Shown piece by piece: positions 1 through 7,659 of a stretch of 26,596 nt of DNA. This DNA comes from Gemmatimonadales bacterium (GTDB lineage: Bacteria > Gemmatimonadota > Gemmatimonadetes > Gemmatimonadales > GWC2-71-9). The DNA is taken from positions 1-26,596 of the forward strand of contig JAICPP010000011.1 of assembly GCA_025929805.1 (NCBI GenBank), read 5' to 3'. Made by a program: the position numbers and the translations under genes. The first letter of the stretch is position 1. Each line of letters starts with the position of its first letter. A model generated the notes under the pieces. It did not search any database. It was not told where the DNA came from and saw only the letters and a list, made by a program, of their open reading frames with translations.

Positions 1-288
1 GCGATCGTATTCCCGTCGAAGTTCCCGGATGTTGACGGCGGCGGGAGATCTCGGATCGGCCACCAAGTCCGATCCCTCCAGCTCGGACAGCAGCTCGCCG
101 AGCCGTGGGTCGGTCCCCCGCTCGTGCAGCAGGCCGGCGATGAGGGCCAGCTGCTCGCTGCGGTTCTCGACTCCTCCCGCTGGCATGTAGGTCTCTTCAT
201 CCCACTCGAGGAGCGCCTCGCAGGAAGTAAGAAGAGTCTCCTCCCGGACCCGTCGGATCAGCTCGGCGTAGGCAGCGTCGGGGCGCAT
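1..288 (-). CDS. Carboxypeptidase Taq (M32 metallopeptidase), N-terminal part, cut by window edge
   Basis: Reading the minus strand from the ATG at 288 gives 96 uninterrupted codons that run off the left edge, so only the N-terminus is present. It begins MRPDAAYAELIRRVREE and carries a segment reading LLEWDEETYMPAGGVENR followed by SEQLALIAGLLHE. This WD-x-x-TYMPxGG-x-x-x-R-x-x-Q pattern is typical of the N-terminal helices of M32 carboxypeptidases. Family members are cytosolic metal-dependent enzymes of about 500 residues that remove C-terminal amino acids. The catalytic HExxH motif would lie outside the window and cannot be checked. The start is supported by a GGAG about 3 bases upstream, slightly close, and by the family's usual N-terminus. 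The gene is divergent from the ATP-grasp-like gene at 389, and the two share a roughly 100-base promoter region. Confidence 0.85.
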   Translation of the reverse strand, partial: MRPDAAYAELIRRVREETLLTSCEALLEWDEETYMPAGGVENRSEQLALIAGLLHERGTDPRLGELLSELEGSDLVADPRSPAAVNIRELRREYDR

Positions 289-318
289 GGTCTCCGGGTC
301 AGTCCCAGGTGAACGGCG

Positions 319-346
319 TTGCGCCGTGGTGGCCAGGGCATAACAT
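319..346 (+). promoter_or_regulatory. Possible sigma70-type promoter for the ATP-grasp-like gene
   Basis: A TTGCGC at 319-324 and a TAACAT at 341-346 are separated by 16 bases, in the short gap between two divergent genes. The -10 matches the consensus at four of six positions; the -35 matches only in TTG. It ends about 40 bases before the ATG at 389. This is a by-eye match and weak on its own. Confidence 0.25.
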
Positions 347-388
347 ACACTCGCCTCCAGTGACATTCCGATCCAAGAGTGAGGTGGC

Positions 389-1846
389 ATGCTCACCCCT
401 GCGGAAGAGCTCGGGCTCAGTGGCCTGGCCGTGGCCAGTCGGGTGCAACACGCGTTGTATGGTCTGGGCGAGCCCGGTCTGATTCGGCTGATCGAGGAGC
501 TACGCGAGGGAGCCATCTCCCGGCACCTCATCTATCTCCATGGTGGGGAGATGGAGCCGATCCGGGTGCTCCCTGCCCCGATCACCGTGTTGCCGAATCA
601 GCTTACCTATATCCATCACGTCACGCTCACGGTGCAGAACGCGCTCAAGCGGCTGCCACAGCTCTACCTTCACGATCCACAGGTACGGGATATCCTGCGC
701 CTGCCCGAGACTGAAGAGCGCTGGCTTCGGGAGTGCTGGGGAACCAGCCAGGAGGAGCACAACCCGGTCTTCGGTCGGATGGATGCCCTGATTGAATTCA
801 CCAGCCCGATGTGGAAGGAGTCGTTCCACTTCGTCGAGCCCAACCTCAGTGGCATCGGAGGGCTCCACATGATCCCTACCAGCGAGCGGCTGGTGGCGGA
901 CGTTGTGTTGCCCGCCCTGCGCCGGCAGGACCCGCACCTAAAGCTCGAGCTCGGACACGACATTCGAGAGCTGCTGACTCAAGAAATCTTGGACCACATG
1001 CAGGCCATCGGTGCGGCCAGACAGCTGTGCCTGATCGAGGCCAAATACGCGACCGACGGTCCCGACGAGCAAGAGCAGCTGGCTCGGTATTTCCGAGACC
1101 GCCACGGTCTCACCGTGATGCACGCCGATCCCTCCGAGCTGGAGCTGTGCCGAGGGCAGGTCTGCTATCAGGGCGAGCGGGTGGACGTGGGCTACCGAGA
1201 CTACAGCGTCACCGATCTCATCGAGCTCCAGGAGGAGGGCGTCAACGTCGAGCCCATGAAAACCCTGCTTCGGGAGAACCGCCTCATCTCCTCGATCGCC
1301 GCGGAACTGGATCAGAAAAGCTGCTGGGAGGTGCTGACCGACCCCTTGATCTGCCAGCAGCACTTCAGCGCGGAAGAGAGGCAGGTATTTCAGCGGCATG
1401 TTCTCTGGACCCGAGTGCTCTCGGATCGCCGGACCGTGCTCCCGGACGGACGCCTCGGCGAGTTGCTGGAGTACGTCGATAGCCACCATGAGAGCCTGGT
1501 GCTCAAACCCAATCGCTCATATGGCGGTGAGGGCATCGTGCTGGGCTGTGCGGTCGACCATTCGAGCTGGCACGCAGCGGTCGAATCGGCCGTGGCCGAT
1601 CCGGCCAGGTGGGTGGTTCAACAGCTCGCAACCATTCCCGCACGAGAATTTCCAGTACTGGGGCCGGACGGTGAAGTCCACGCGGAGCCGTTTTACTTCG
1701 TCATGGGGTTCGCCGCCAGCGAACATGGACTCTCGATCCTGGCGCGGGCGTCGCAAAAGCAAGTAGTGAACGTGGCGCAGCACGGCGGACTCTGCGCCGT
1801 CATGGTGAGTCATTCGAGCCCTCCGATTGGAGAGGCCACACTCTAA
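389..1846 (+). CDS. ATP-grasp-like protein of unknown substrate
   Basis: A 485-residue soluble protein with no signal peptide or membrane segment. The ATG at 389 has a good ribosome site (GAGGTGG, 381-387). The C-terminal half holds LVLKPNRSYGGEGIVLG near residues 370-386, which resembles the lysine plus glycine-rich loop by which ATP-grasp enzymes hold ATP. Later come WVVQQL and a segment EPFYFVMGF that could carry acidic metal ligands. The order of segments resembles the circularly permuted ATP-grasp proteins (glutathionylspermidine-synthase-like and related uncharacterised families), which ligate a carboxylate to an amine or thiol using ATP. The N-terminal 300 residues are not recognised. 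No partner peptide or biosynthetic neighbour is nearby, so the substrate cannot be guessed. The fold assignment is moderately sure and the reaction is inference. Confidence 0.7.
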   Translation: MLTPAEELGLSGLAVASRVQHALYGLGEPGLIRLIEELREGAISRHLIYLHGGEMEPIRVLPAPITVLPNQLTYIHHVTLTVQNALKRLPQLYLHDPQVRDILRLPETEERWLRECWGTSQEEHNPVFGRMDALIEFTSPMWKESFHFVEPNLSGIGGLHMIPTSERLVADVVLPALRRQDPHLKLELGHDIRELLTQEILDHMQAIGAARQLCLIEAKYATDGPDEQEQLARYFRDRHGLTVMHADPSELELCRGQVCYQGERVDVGYRDYSVTDLIELQEEGVNVEPMKTLLRENRLISSIAAELDQKSCWEVLTDPLICQQHFSAEERQVFQRHVLWTRVLSDRRTVLPDGRLGELLEYVDSHHESLVLKPNRSYGGEGIVLGCAVDHSSWHAAVESAVADPARWVVQQLATIPAREFPVLGPDGEVHAEPFYFVMGFAASEHGLSILARASQKQVVNVAQHGGLCAVMVSHSSPPIGEATL

Positions 1847-1922
1847 GCGTTTCCGCACGATGCCTTCATCTCCGCTTCATCAAAGCCGGGGTAGGTTGGG
1901 AAAACAGGGGCTGGAGGGTTTC

Positions 1923-2576
1923 ATGACAAGATCTCGGCTTGCAGTATCGGTCACGATCGGCTTCACCGCATTGCTCGGCACCGGATTTCAATCGGCGCGC
2001 GCGCAGACCGCTTCCGCGGTCTCTACGGCCGCTCAGTCGGGGGACACCAAATGGGTGGTGGACATGGTCCATTCGCAGGTGGATTTTGGAGTCCGCCATC
2101 TGATCGGCCGAGTGCGGGGCACCTTCACCAAGTGGTACGCCCTCGTTACCACGACAGGCGATGACTGGAAGCTCGGCACCGTAGACGTCACGATCGAGAC
2201 CGCGAGTTTGAACACCGGCAACGCCATCCGGGACGCCGATCTCCGTTCGGATCGATTCTTTGCGGTCGCGCGGTATCCCAAGATGACGTTCCAGGGCACC
2301 GGGGTTGCGGCGACCGACAGCACGGTGGACGTCAAGGGCACCCTCACCCTCAAGGGCCGGTCGAAGCCGGTGGTCCTCTCGGGACGGTACCGGGGCATAG
2401 CGCAGGATCGGGAAGGGCATCAGCGGATTGCCTTCCAGGCCATGGGAATGGTCGATCGGCGTGACTTCGGCATGAATTGGAATGAGAGCGTCGGCGGGAC
2501 CGAGCTGATCGGAAATGACGTGGAGATCACGATCGGCGTCGAAGCGGTACGGGTCGACTCGGTGAACCACCGCTGA
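1923..2576 (+). CDS. Exported YceI-family protein
   Basis: I choose the ATG at 1923 because GGAGG lies just upstream (1913-1917) and because it begins a clear Sec signal (MTRSRLAVSVTIGFTALLG, then ending near ARAQ). An upstream in-frame ATG at 1827 overlaps the previous gene and lacks this. The mature part follows the YceI pattern: WVVDMVHSQVDFGVRHL, then a region with RGTFTKW, TASLNTGNAIRDADLRSDRF, YPKMTFQ, a GTLTLKGRSKPVVL strand and a final R-x-DFGMNWNE. YceI proteins are periplasmic lipocalin-like beta-barrels that bind polyisoprenoid or other long lipids; their physiological role is often unclear. At 217 residues including the signal it has normal family length. It starts about 75 bases after the ATP-grasp gene and may be co-transcribed with it. 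Confidence 0.9.
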   Translation: MTRSRLAVSVTIGFTALLGTGFQSARAQTASAVSTAAQSGDTKWVVDMVHSQVDFGVRHLIGRVRGTFTKWYALVTTTGDDWKLGTVDVTIETASLNTGNAIRDADLRSDRFFAVARYPKMTFQGTGVAATDSTVDVKGTLTLKGRSKPVVLSGRYRGIAQDREGHQRIAFQAMGMVDRRDFGMNWNESVGGTELIGNDVEITIGVEAVRVDSVNHR

Positions 2577-2629
2577 TGGCGCGTTCCGGTCTTGTGTCCG
2601 AGACCCATCCGGCCATATCGTAGAGAGCC

Positions 2630-3172
2630 ATGCCCCTGCGCTCCGGTATCTACATCGTCCCAACCCACCGGTGGTACATCGAGCGGACCGTCTGGCTCAT
2701 TGCCGGCCTCGTTCTCCTCGGCGCAACCGGGCTCGCAGCGCTGATTGACCCGCGGTGGGTCCTGCTGATCATCGCCGTCGGACTCGCCTCCGTAGTAGTG
2801 GCGCTGACCGGTTTCTGCGTCGTCGGCAACCTGCTCTACCAGCTGGGTTTCACCCCCATGCTGGGCCGGCCGGGGCCAGCGCGGCGGAACCTGTACTTCA
2901 TGCAGACCGATCGCTGGTACCTGGAGCGGCGCATCTACCTGGCCGTAGGCATCAACATTTCGGCCGCTTCGGTGTTGTCGCTGACGCACAGCACCTGGTG
3001 GCTCTTGTTCACGGGCTTCGTGGGAACGGCCATGGTCTGGTTTGCCGCCACCGGATTCTGCATCATGGCCAACAGTCTGTACTGGCTTGGAGCCGAGCCC
3101 CGTTTGGCTCCGGAATCCAGAGACCGGGTCCTAGCCACCGCGGCAGTCGGCCGCCCGATCACTCCAAGCTGA
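2630..3172 (+). CDS. Tandem DUF2892-like membrane protein
   Basis: A 180-residue membrane protein built from two copies of the same unit. Copy one has THRWYIER, two hydrophobic helices and TGFCVVGNLLYQLG. Copy two has TDRWYLER, two hydrophobic helices and TGFCIMANSLYWLG. Each unit resembles DUF2892, a two-helix module often found alone or fused to rhodanese domains (YgaP-like) that ends in a conserved G-x-C segment. The Cys is kept in both copies (GFC), so the pair could place two thiols in the membrane. Single-unit DUF2892 proteins are about 60-70 residues, so this one is a duplication. The ribosome site is weak (AGAG before ATG 2630). The function is unknown; a link to sulfur or thiol chemistry is only a suggestion from the family. 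Confidence 0.75.
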   Translation: MPLRSGIYIVPTHRWYIERTVWLIAGLVLLGATGLAALIDPRWVLLIIAVGLASVVVALTGFCVVGNLLYQLGFTPMLGRPGPARRNLYFMQTDRWYLERRIYLAVGINISAASVLSLTHSTWWLLFTGFVGTAMVWFAATGFCIMANSLYWLGAEPRLAPESRDRVLATAAVGRPITPS

Positions 3173-3199
3173 CCTCGCGTCAGCCTTCCGGGCCACATC

Positions 3200-3976
3200 A
3201 TGACCAGCGCTCCTGCCCAGCTCTGCAGCGCTTGCGGAGCTCCCGTGGAAGGCAAGTTCTGCTCCAACTGTGGAGCATCTCGTGAGGGCGCCTCCTGCAG
3301 CGGCTGTGGCAAGCCGATTCCGCCCACCGCGCGGTTCTGTTCGTCCTGCGGAGCACCGGCAAGAGCCGGCCTGGCCGCGGCGCGGGACCGCACGCCCTGG
3401 GTGATCGCGGCTGTCGCCTTGGCTGGGCTGCTGGCCGTGCTCCTCGTCATGGTTGTGCGCCAATCGCCTGCCTCACGAGCCCCGACAGAGGTTGCCGCCG
3501 TGCAGCCACCCCAGGGCGCCGCGACACCCCCCGACATCAGCAACCTGAGTCCGCGGGAGCGCTTCAACCGACTTTACAACCGGGTGATGCAGGCCGCGCA
3601 GGCGGGCGACGAGGGAACGGTGACGCGGTTCACGCCCATGGCACTCATGGCCTATGCTCAACTGGACACCGTCGACGCGGACGCGAGATACCACGCGGCT
3701 CTACTCAAGGTCCATACCGGGGAAGCGGATGCGTCCCGCGCGTTGGCGGACACCATCCTGGCGGAGGCGCCGGGACACCTTTTCGGTTACGTTATCCGAG
3801 GGACAGTCGCCCGGTTTCGCAAGGACGACAAGGAGCTCCGCCAGGCGTACGCGGGGTTCCTGAAGCGCTATGAGGCCGAAATGAAGCTCGATCGCCCCGA
3901 ATACGGGGAGCATCGGACATCATTGGACGAATTCCGCAAAGCGGCACTAGCGGCTCCTGGTGGGAGCGGCTCTTGA
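3200..3976 (+). CDS. Double zinc-ribbon, single-pass membrane protein with a helical-repeat (TPR-like) C-terminus
   Basis: A 258-residue protein in three parts. The N-terminus has two zinc ribbons with Cys pairs at C9/C12-C21/C24 and C33/C36-C47/C50. A hydrophobic helix follows at about residues 67-86. A soluble C-terminal region then begins after a Pro-rich linker (PRERFNRLYNRVMQAAQAGD). It is alanine-rich and helical, with patterns such as DARYHAALLKVHTGEADASRALADT that look like TPR units. With the ribbons cytoplasmic, the TPR-like part would face the periplasm. The gene lies 64 bases upstream of ccmE, on the same strand. Because TPR domains in the periplasm are what CcmI uses to hold apocytochrome c, it may belong to the maturation system, but this is inference from position and layout. 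The start has no strong ribosome site. Confidence 0.7.
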   Translation: MTSAPAQLCSACGAPVEGKFCSNCGASREGASCSGCGKPIPPTARFCSSCGAPARAGLAAARDRTPWVIAAVALAGLLAVLLVMVVRQSPASRAPTEVAAVQPPQGAATPPDISNLSPRERFNRLYNRVMQAAQAGDEGTVTRFTPMALMAYAQLDTVDADARYHAALLKVHTGEADASRALADTILAEAPGHLFGYVIRGTVARFRKDDKELRQAYAGFLKRYEAEMKLDRPEYGEHRTSLDEFRKAALAAPGGSGS

Positions 3977-4040
3977 TCCCTGGACCAATGTGGAAGAAGT
4001 TTGAGACATCGCACTTCACGCCGTAGCGTCGGAGCCATGC

Positions 4041-4454
4041 ATGAAAGCTGGGCATAAGTTCCTGTTGGGAGCGGCGGTAATCGTCGGCAGCGTCGGATTC
4101 CTGATCGCCGAAGGCGTCAAGGAGACCGGCGTCTACTTTCTCACCCCCGCCGAGCTGTCGGCCAAGAGTTCGGCCGATCCCACATTTGCCGAGAACGTCG
4201 GGTTCAAGGTAGGCGCCAAGGTTGTCCCCGGATCGGTGCGGCGGGATCCGAATGCCCGGACCATCGATTTCCAGGTGTCCGACGGGATCAAGACCTATCC
4301 GGTGACCTACCACGGTCTGGTGCCCGACACCTTCACCGATGCCAATGACATCGAGGTGGTGGTGGAAGGGCGCCTGGGCCGTGATGGCATCATTCGCGCG
4401 ACTGACGTGCTCGCCAAGTGCGGCTCTCGCTACGAGGCCGTCCCGAAAGCCTGA
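4041..4454 (+). CDS. ccmE: CcmE haem chaperone, Cys-type (CxxxY) variant
   Basis: A 137-residue protein with one N-terminal membrane anchor (residues 7-25) followed by a periplasmic OB-fold with the expected strands (ETGVYFLTPAEL, GFKVGAKVVPGSV, VTYHGLVPDTF, VVVEGRLG). CcmE carries haem from CcmC to CcmF in System I cytochrome c maturation. In the classical protein, haem is attached through the His of a HxxxY motif. Here the equivalent segment is LAKCGSRYE, giving Cys127 and Tyr131, the CxxxY form known from some deltaproteobacteria and archaea. The ATG at 4041 follows GGAG at a good distance; an overlapping ATG at 4037 is out of frame. It is followed six bases later by ccmF. A possible promoter (TTGAGA at 4001, TAGCGT at 4024, spacing 17) is too close to the start to be convincing. 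Confidence 0.95.
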   Translation: MKAGHKFLLGAAVIVGSVGFLIAEGVKETGVYFLTPAELSAKSSADPTFAENVGFKVGAKVVPGSVRRDPNARTIDFQVSDGIKTYPVTYHGLVPDTFTDANDIEVVVEGRLGRDGIIRATDVLAKCGSRYEAVPKA

Positions 4455-4460
4455 CACCGC

Positions 4461-6494
4461 ATGACACTCCTGGGTCAATTTGCCCTCTGGGCCGCGTTCC
4501 TCCTCGGCCTGTGGTGCGTCACCATCGCGTTCTCCGGACGCTGGCGCCGCCGTCCCGAGCTATCGCAGTCGGTCATCCGCTCGGTCTACGCCGTGTGCGG
4601 CTGCCTTCTCGTCGCATCTGTTGCCCTGTGGAAAGGGCTGATCAGCCACGATTTCAACATCGAGTACGTGGCGGCGTACACCAGCCGGAATCTGCCCTCG
4701 TATTACATCTTTACCGCCTTCTGGGCCGGTCAAAAGGGATCGCTGCTCTTCTGGGCCGTAGTCCTCTCGATCTTCGCCGCCGCCGCGCAGCTACTGACGT
4801 CTCGCCGTTACGCGTATCTCATGCCCTACGTGGCAGGAGTGACTTCGGCGGTCGTGGTGTTCTTCGTCGGTGTGATGCTGTTTGCGGCGGATCCCTTCGA
4901 GCGGCTCGGCTTTACTCCGGAGGACGGGCGGGGACTCAACCCCCAGCTTCAGAATGTGGGCATGGTGATTCACCCGCCCATGCTGTACCTCGGGTACATC
5001 AGCATCACTATCCCGTTCGCCTTCGCCGTGGCCGCGCTCCTCTCCCGGCGGCTGGACACGGGCTGGATCCATGCCATCCGCAAGTGGACCCTGGTGTCCT
5101 GGCTGTTCCTCTCCATCGGGATAACGCTGGGCATGTGGTGGGCGTACGTGGAGCTGGGCTGGGGAGGCTACTGGGCGTGGGACCCGGTGGAGAATGCGAG
5201 TTTCCTCCCCTGGCTTACCATGACGGCGTTCCTTCACTCCGTCATGATTCAGGAAAAGCGGGGGATGCTGAAGCGCTGGAATCTCGGGCTCATCATCGGA
5301 ACCTTTCTGCTCAGCATCTTCGGCACCTTCATCACCCGTTCGGGCGTGATCGCAAGTGTGCACAGCTTCACCCAGTCCAACGTCGGCTACTTTTTCCTGG
5401 CTTTTCTGGTGGTCGGCGCCATCCTGTCCTTTACGCTCCTGTACACCCGGTGGTCGCTGCTCGAGGCTGAAGTGCAGCTCGAGTCGATGGTGAGCCGGGA
5501 AGCAGCCTTCCTGTTCAATAATCTCCTGTTCGTGGGTATTGCCTTCTCGGTGCTGTGGGGAACGCTCTTCCCTATACTCTCCGAGCTGGTCAAGGGCACC
5601 AAGATCACGGTCGGTCCGCCGTTCTTCAATCGGGTCAATGTGCCGCTCGGACTGCTCCTGCTGGCCCTCACCGGGGTGGGGCCGCTCATTGCCTGGCGGA
5701 AGGCTTCCACCGCCAACCTGAAACGGCAGTTTATTGTCCCGGCGGCCTCCGGTGTGCTGACGCTCGTTGCGCTCCTGGCTCTGGGGATCCGTGACCTCTA
5801 CGCGATAATGGCGCTCGCGCTGGCCGGGTTCGTGGCCGGCACGATCATGCAGGAGTTCTATCGCGGCGTGCGGGCCCGCCGGCGGATGCACGGAGAGTCC
5901 ACCCCGGTTGCCTTGGTCCACTTGATAGGACGCAATCGCCGGCGGTACGGCGGATACATCGTGCACGCCGGCATACTCATCTACTTTGTCGCCTTCGCCG
6001 GGATGGCCTTCAAGCGGGAGCGTGAAGCCACGCTGAAGCCGGGCCAATCCGTGGAGCTGAGCAGCCCATTCGGGCACACCTATCGCTTTACCCACGTGGG
6101 GATCTCCCAGTACGAGGCGCTCAACCGCATCGTGTCTGCCGCCACGGTCGAAGTCGCCAAGAACGGCCGGCGAGCCGGTCTGATGAGCAGCGAGAAGCGG
6201 CAGCACGTGGACAGCTTCAAGCGTCCCACCTTCGAGCCATCCACCGAGGTAGCCATTCGCAGCAACCTGCAGGAGGACGTCTACATCGTGTTCGCCGGTG
6301 CGGTGAACGGCACCGAAGAAGCGGTGTATCGCTTCAACGTCAATCCGCTGGTGTGGTGGGTGTGGTTCGGGGGACTGGTGCTCGCCCTCGGAGGCTTGAT
6401 CACGATGTGGCCCGGCGGCGGGCCGCTGGCTGTGAGCACTCGCCGGGTCCAGGCAGGCTATGAAGCTGCCTTGGTAGGGGCCGCCAAGGAGTGA
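4461..6494 (+). CDS. ccmF: CcmF, haem lyase subunit of cytochrome c maturation
   Basis: A 677-residue polytopic membrane protein, close to the usual CcmF length of about 650. It has the tryptophan-rich haem-handling loop (WGGYWAWDPVENASFLPW, about residues 234-251) and the flanking GMVIHPPMLYLGY and ITRSGVIASVHSF segments. These carry the conserved histidines used for haem coordination. A C-terminal periplasmic domain (about residues 520-630) precedes the last helix. CcmF takes haem from holo-CcmE, reduces it and, with CcmH/CcmI, ligates it to the CxxCH motif of apocytochromes. The gene starts six bases after ccmE and its stop overlaps the start of the CcmH-like gene, which points to one operon. 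Long antisense frames across it are shadows. Confidence 0.97.
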   Translation: MTLLGQFALWAAFLLGLWCVTIAFSGRWRRRPELSQSVIRSVYAVCGCLLVASVALWKGLISHDFNIEYVAAYTSRNLPSYYIFTAFWAGQKGSLLFWAVVLSIFAAAAQLLTSRRYAYLMPYVAGVTSAVVVFFVGVMLFAADPFERLGFTPEDGRGLNPQLQNVGMVIHPPMLYLGYISITIPFAFAVAALLSRRLDTGWIHAIRKWTLVSWLFLSIGITLGMWWAYVELGWGGYWAWDPVENASFLPWLTMTAFLHSVMIQEKRGMLKRWNLGLIIGTFLLSIFGTFITRSGVIASVHSFTQSNVGYFFLAFLVVGAILSFTLLYTRWSLLEAEVQLESMVSREAAFLFNNLLFVGIAFSVLWGTLFPILSELVKGTKITVGPPFFNRVNVPLGLLLLALTGVGPLIAWRKASTANLKRQFIVPAASGVLTLVALLALGIRDLYAIMALALAGFVAGTIMQEFYRGVRARRRMHGESTPVALVHLIGRNRRRYGGYIVHAGILIYFVAFAGMAFKREREATLKPGQSVELSSPFGHTYRFTHVGISQYEALNRIVSAATVEVAKNGRRAGLMSSEKRQHVDSFKRPTFEPSTEVAIRSNLQEDVYIVFAGAVNGTEEAVYRFNVNPLVWWVWFGGLVLALGGLITMWPGGGPLAVSTRRVQAGYEAALVGAAKE

Positions 6495-7099
6495 ACGACA
6501 TTCTCTCGCGCCGCGGCTTTCTACGATCATCCGCGCTGAGCCTGATTCCACTCCAGGCGTTCGATGTCGTGCAGAGCCTGGCCCGAGGGCAGCAAGGAGA
6601 CTCGCTTGCCGGCCGCGGAGCCACCGGTACCCTGCGCGACCCGTCGGTTATTGGGCGGCCTCGCCGGCCCACCGACCCCAAAGAGAACGATAGAGAAATT
6701 CAGGCGATCGAGCAGCAGCTGGCCTGCAACTGCGGATGCACCCTCGATGTATTCACCTGCCGCACAACCGACTTCACCTGCACCTACTCGCCGGAGCTGC
6801 ATCGTGAAGTGCTCGCATTGCGGGACGATGGCAAGACCGCACGCGAGATTCTGGACACCTTCGTGGCCAAGTACGGAGAGAAGGCCTTGATGGCGCCCAA
6901 GCCCCAGGGCTTCAATCTCTGGGGTTATCTCCTGCCGGGCGTAGCGGTAGGGGGGGCGGCGGTTATTCTGGCTGCCGTCCTGAGGCGCCGGGAAGCTGCC
7001 ACCACGAACGCCACCGCGGAGTCCTCGCCACCGCAAGTTGCCGCCAGTCCTGAGGAGCTGGAGCGGCTACGCCATGCGCTGGAGGAGGTGAAGGACTGA
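6491..7099 (+). CDS. ccmH: CcmH-like thiol protein with Tat-like signal and C-terminal anchor
   Basis: The GTG at 6491 overlaps the ccmF stop by four bases (GTGA). The 202-residue product starts MNDILSRRGFLRSSALSL; SRRGFLR fits the twin-arginine export motif, although the hydrophobic stretch is short. The periplasmic domain has LACNCGCTLDVFTC (C79, C81, C83, C90), with another Cys at C97 and then YSPELHREVLALRDDGKTAREILDTFVAKYGE. This tail matches the CcmH/NrfF family, whose Cys pair reduces apocytochrome c before haem attachment. The classical family reads LRCxxCQN; here the cluster is CNCGC. A single helix near residues 143-162 anchors the C-terminus, and a charged cytoplasmic tail follows. 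The start codon sits almost on its AAGGA, so translation is probably coupled to ccmF. The next gene begins at the last base of this stop codon. Confidence 0.88.
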   Translation: MNDILSRRGFLRSSALSLIPLQAFDVVQSLARGQQGDSLAGRGATGTLRDPSVIGRPRRPTDPKENDREIQAIEQQLACNCGCTLDVFTCRTTDFTCTYSPELHREVLALRDDGKTAREILDTFVAKYGEKALMAPKPQGFNLWGYLLPGVAVGGAAVILAAVLRRREAATTNATAESSPPQVAASPEELERLRHALEEVKD

Positions 7100-7590
7100 T
7101 GACAGGAGAGGCCATTGCTGCCGCGTTGGTCGGCTTGGCCGCCCTGTGGTTGGTGCTCCAGCCGCTCTTTGCGGCCGGGCGGCCTCTACCACCATCCGAG
7201 CCACTGGACCCGGAGGAAACTCCCCGAGGCGTCGCCCTGACGGCACTGAAGGAGATCGATTTCGACCGCGAGACCGGCAAACTTTCAGAGACGGACTACC
7301 AATTTCTCAAGGCGAAGTACACCGCGATCGCCCTGGAGGCGCTCCGGCACGAACCGCATGACAGCGGCGGGGATCGGCTCGAGGTGATGATTGCCGCCCG
7401 GGTGCGAGCGGTTCGTGCTCCCGGCAGTGAAGCTGGACCGCGCTGCGGAACCTGCGGCCCCCGTCCCGAGCCCGACGCCGTGTTCTGTTCCAGCTGTGGC
7501 CGGAAGCTGGCGGGGGCAGTGGTAACCGAACCAGGCTTGATTCGCGGCGGCACGCCGGATACTATCCCGTCCCGATCCGCAGTTATCTGA
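7099..7590 (+). CDS. Short CcmI-like membrane protein with C-terminal zinc ribbon
   Basis: A 163-residue protein whose ATG shares a base with the previous stop (TGATG), so it is co-translated with the CcmH-like gene. It has an N-terminal membrane helix (about 5-25). A cytoplasmic segment ALTALKEIDFDRETGKLSET followed by DYQFLKAKYTAIALEAL resembles the CcmI N-terminal part (LKDLDFEYATGKISEEDY in relatives). A zinc ribbon with Cys at C116/C119 and C130/C133 closes the protein. Full CcmI is much longer and carries a periplasmic TPR domain, which is absent here. The position at the end of ccmEFH fits a membrane assembly factor of the haem ligation complex. A zinc ribbon in the place of the TPR is unusual. 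The family assignment rests on the short motif and the context. Confidence 0.78.
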   Translation: MTGEAIAAALVGLAALWLVLQPLFAAGRPLPPSEPLDPEETPRGVALTALKEIDFDRETGKLSETDYQFLKAKYTAIALEALRHEPHDSGGDRLEVMIAARVRAVRAPGSEAGPRCGTCGPRPEPDAVFCSSCGRKLAGAVVTEPGLIRGGTPDTIPSRSAVI

Positions 7591-7659
7591 AATTCCATCT
7601 TAAGCTGCAGGCCGACCCATGCGGCTACAGCTTCTATCCTCCGAATGTGCGGATAAGGC

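Noticed and set aside
124..312. 62-codon plus-strand frame at the left edge
   Set aside because: It is antisense to the M32 carboxypeptidase N-terminus, which matches a known family.
4791..6551. Long 586-codon minus-strand frame across ccmF
   Set aside because: The composition (Gln, His, Arg and Glu-rich without hydrophobic pattern) is typical of an antisense frame in GC-rich DNA, and ccmF is unmistakable on the other strand.
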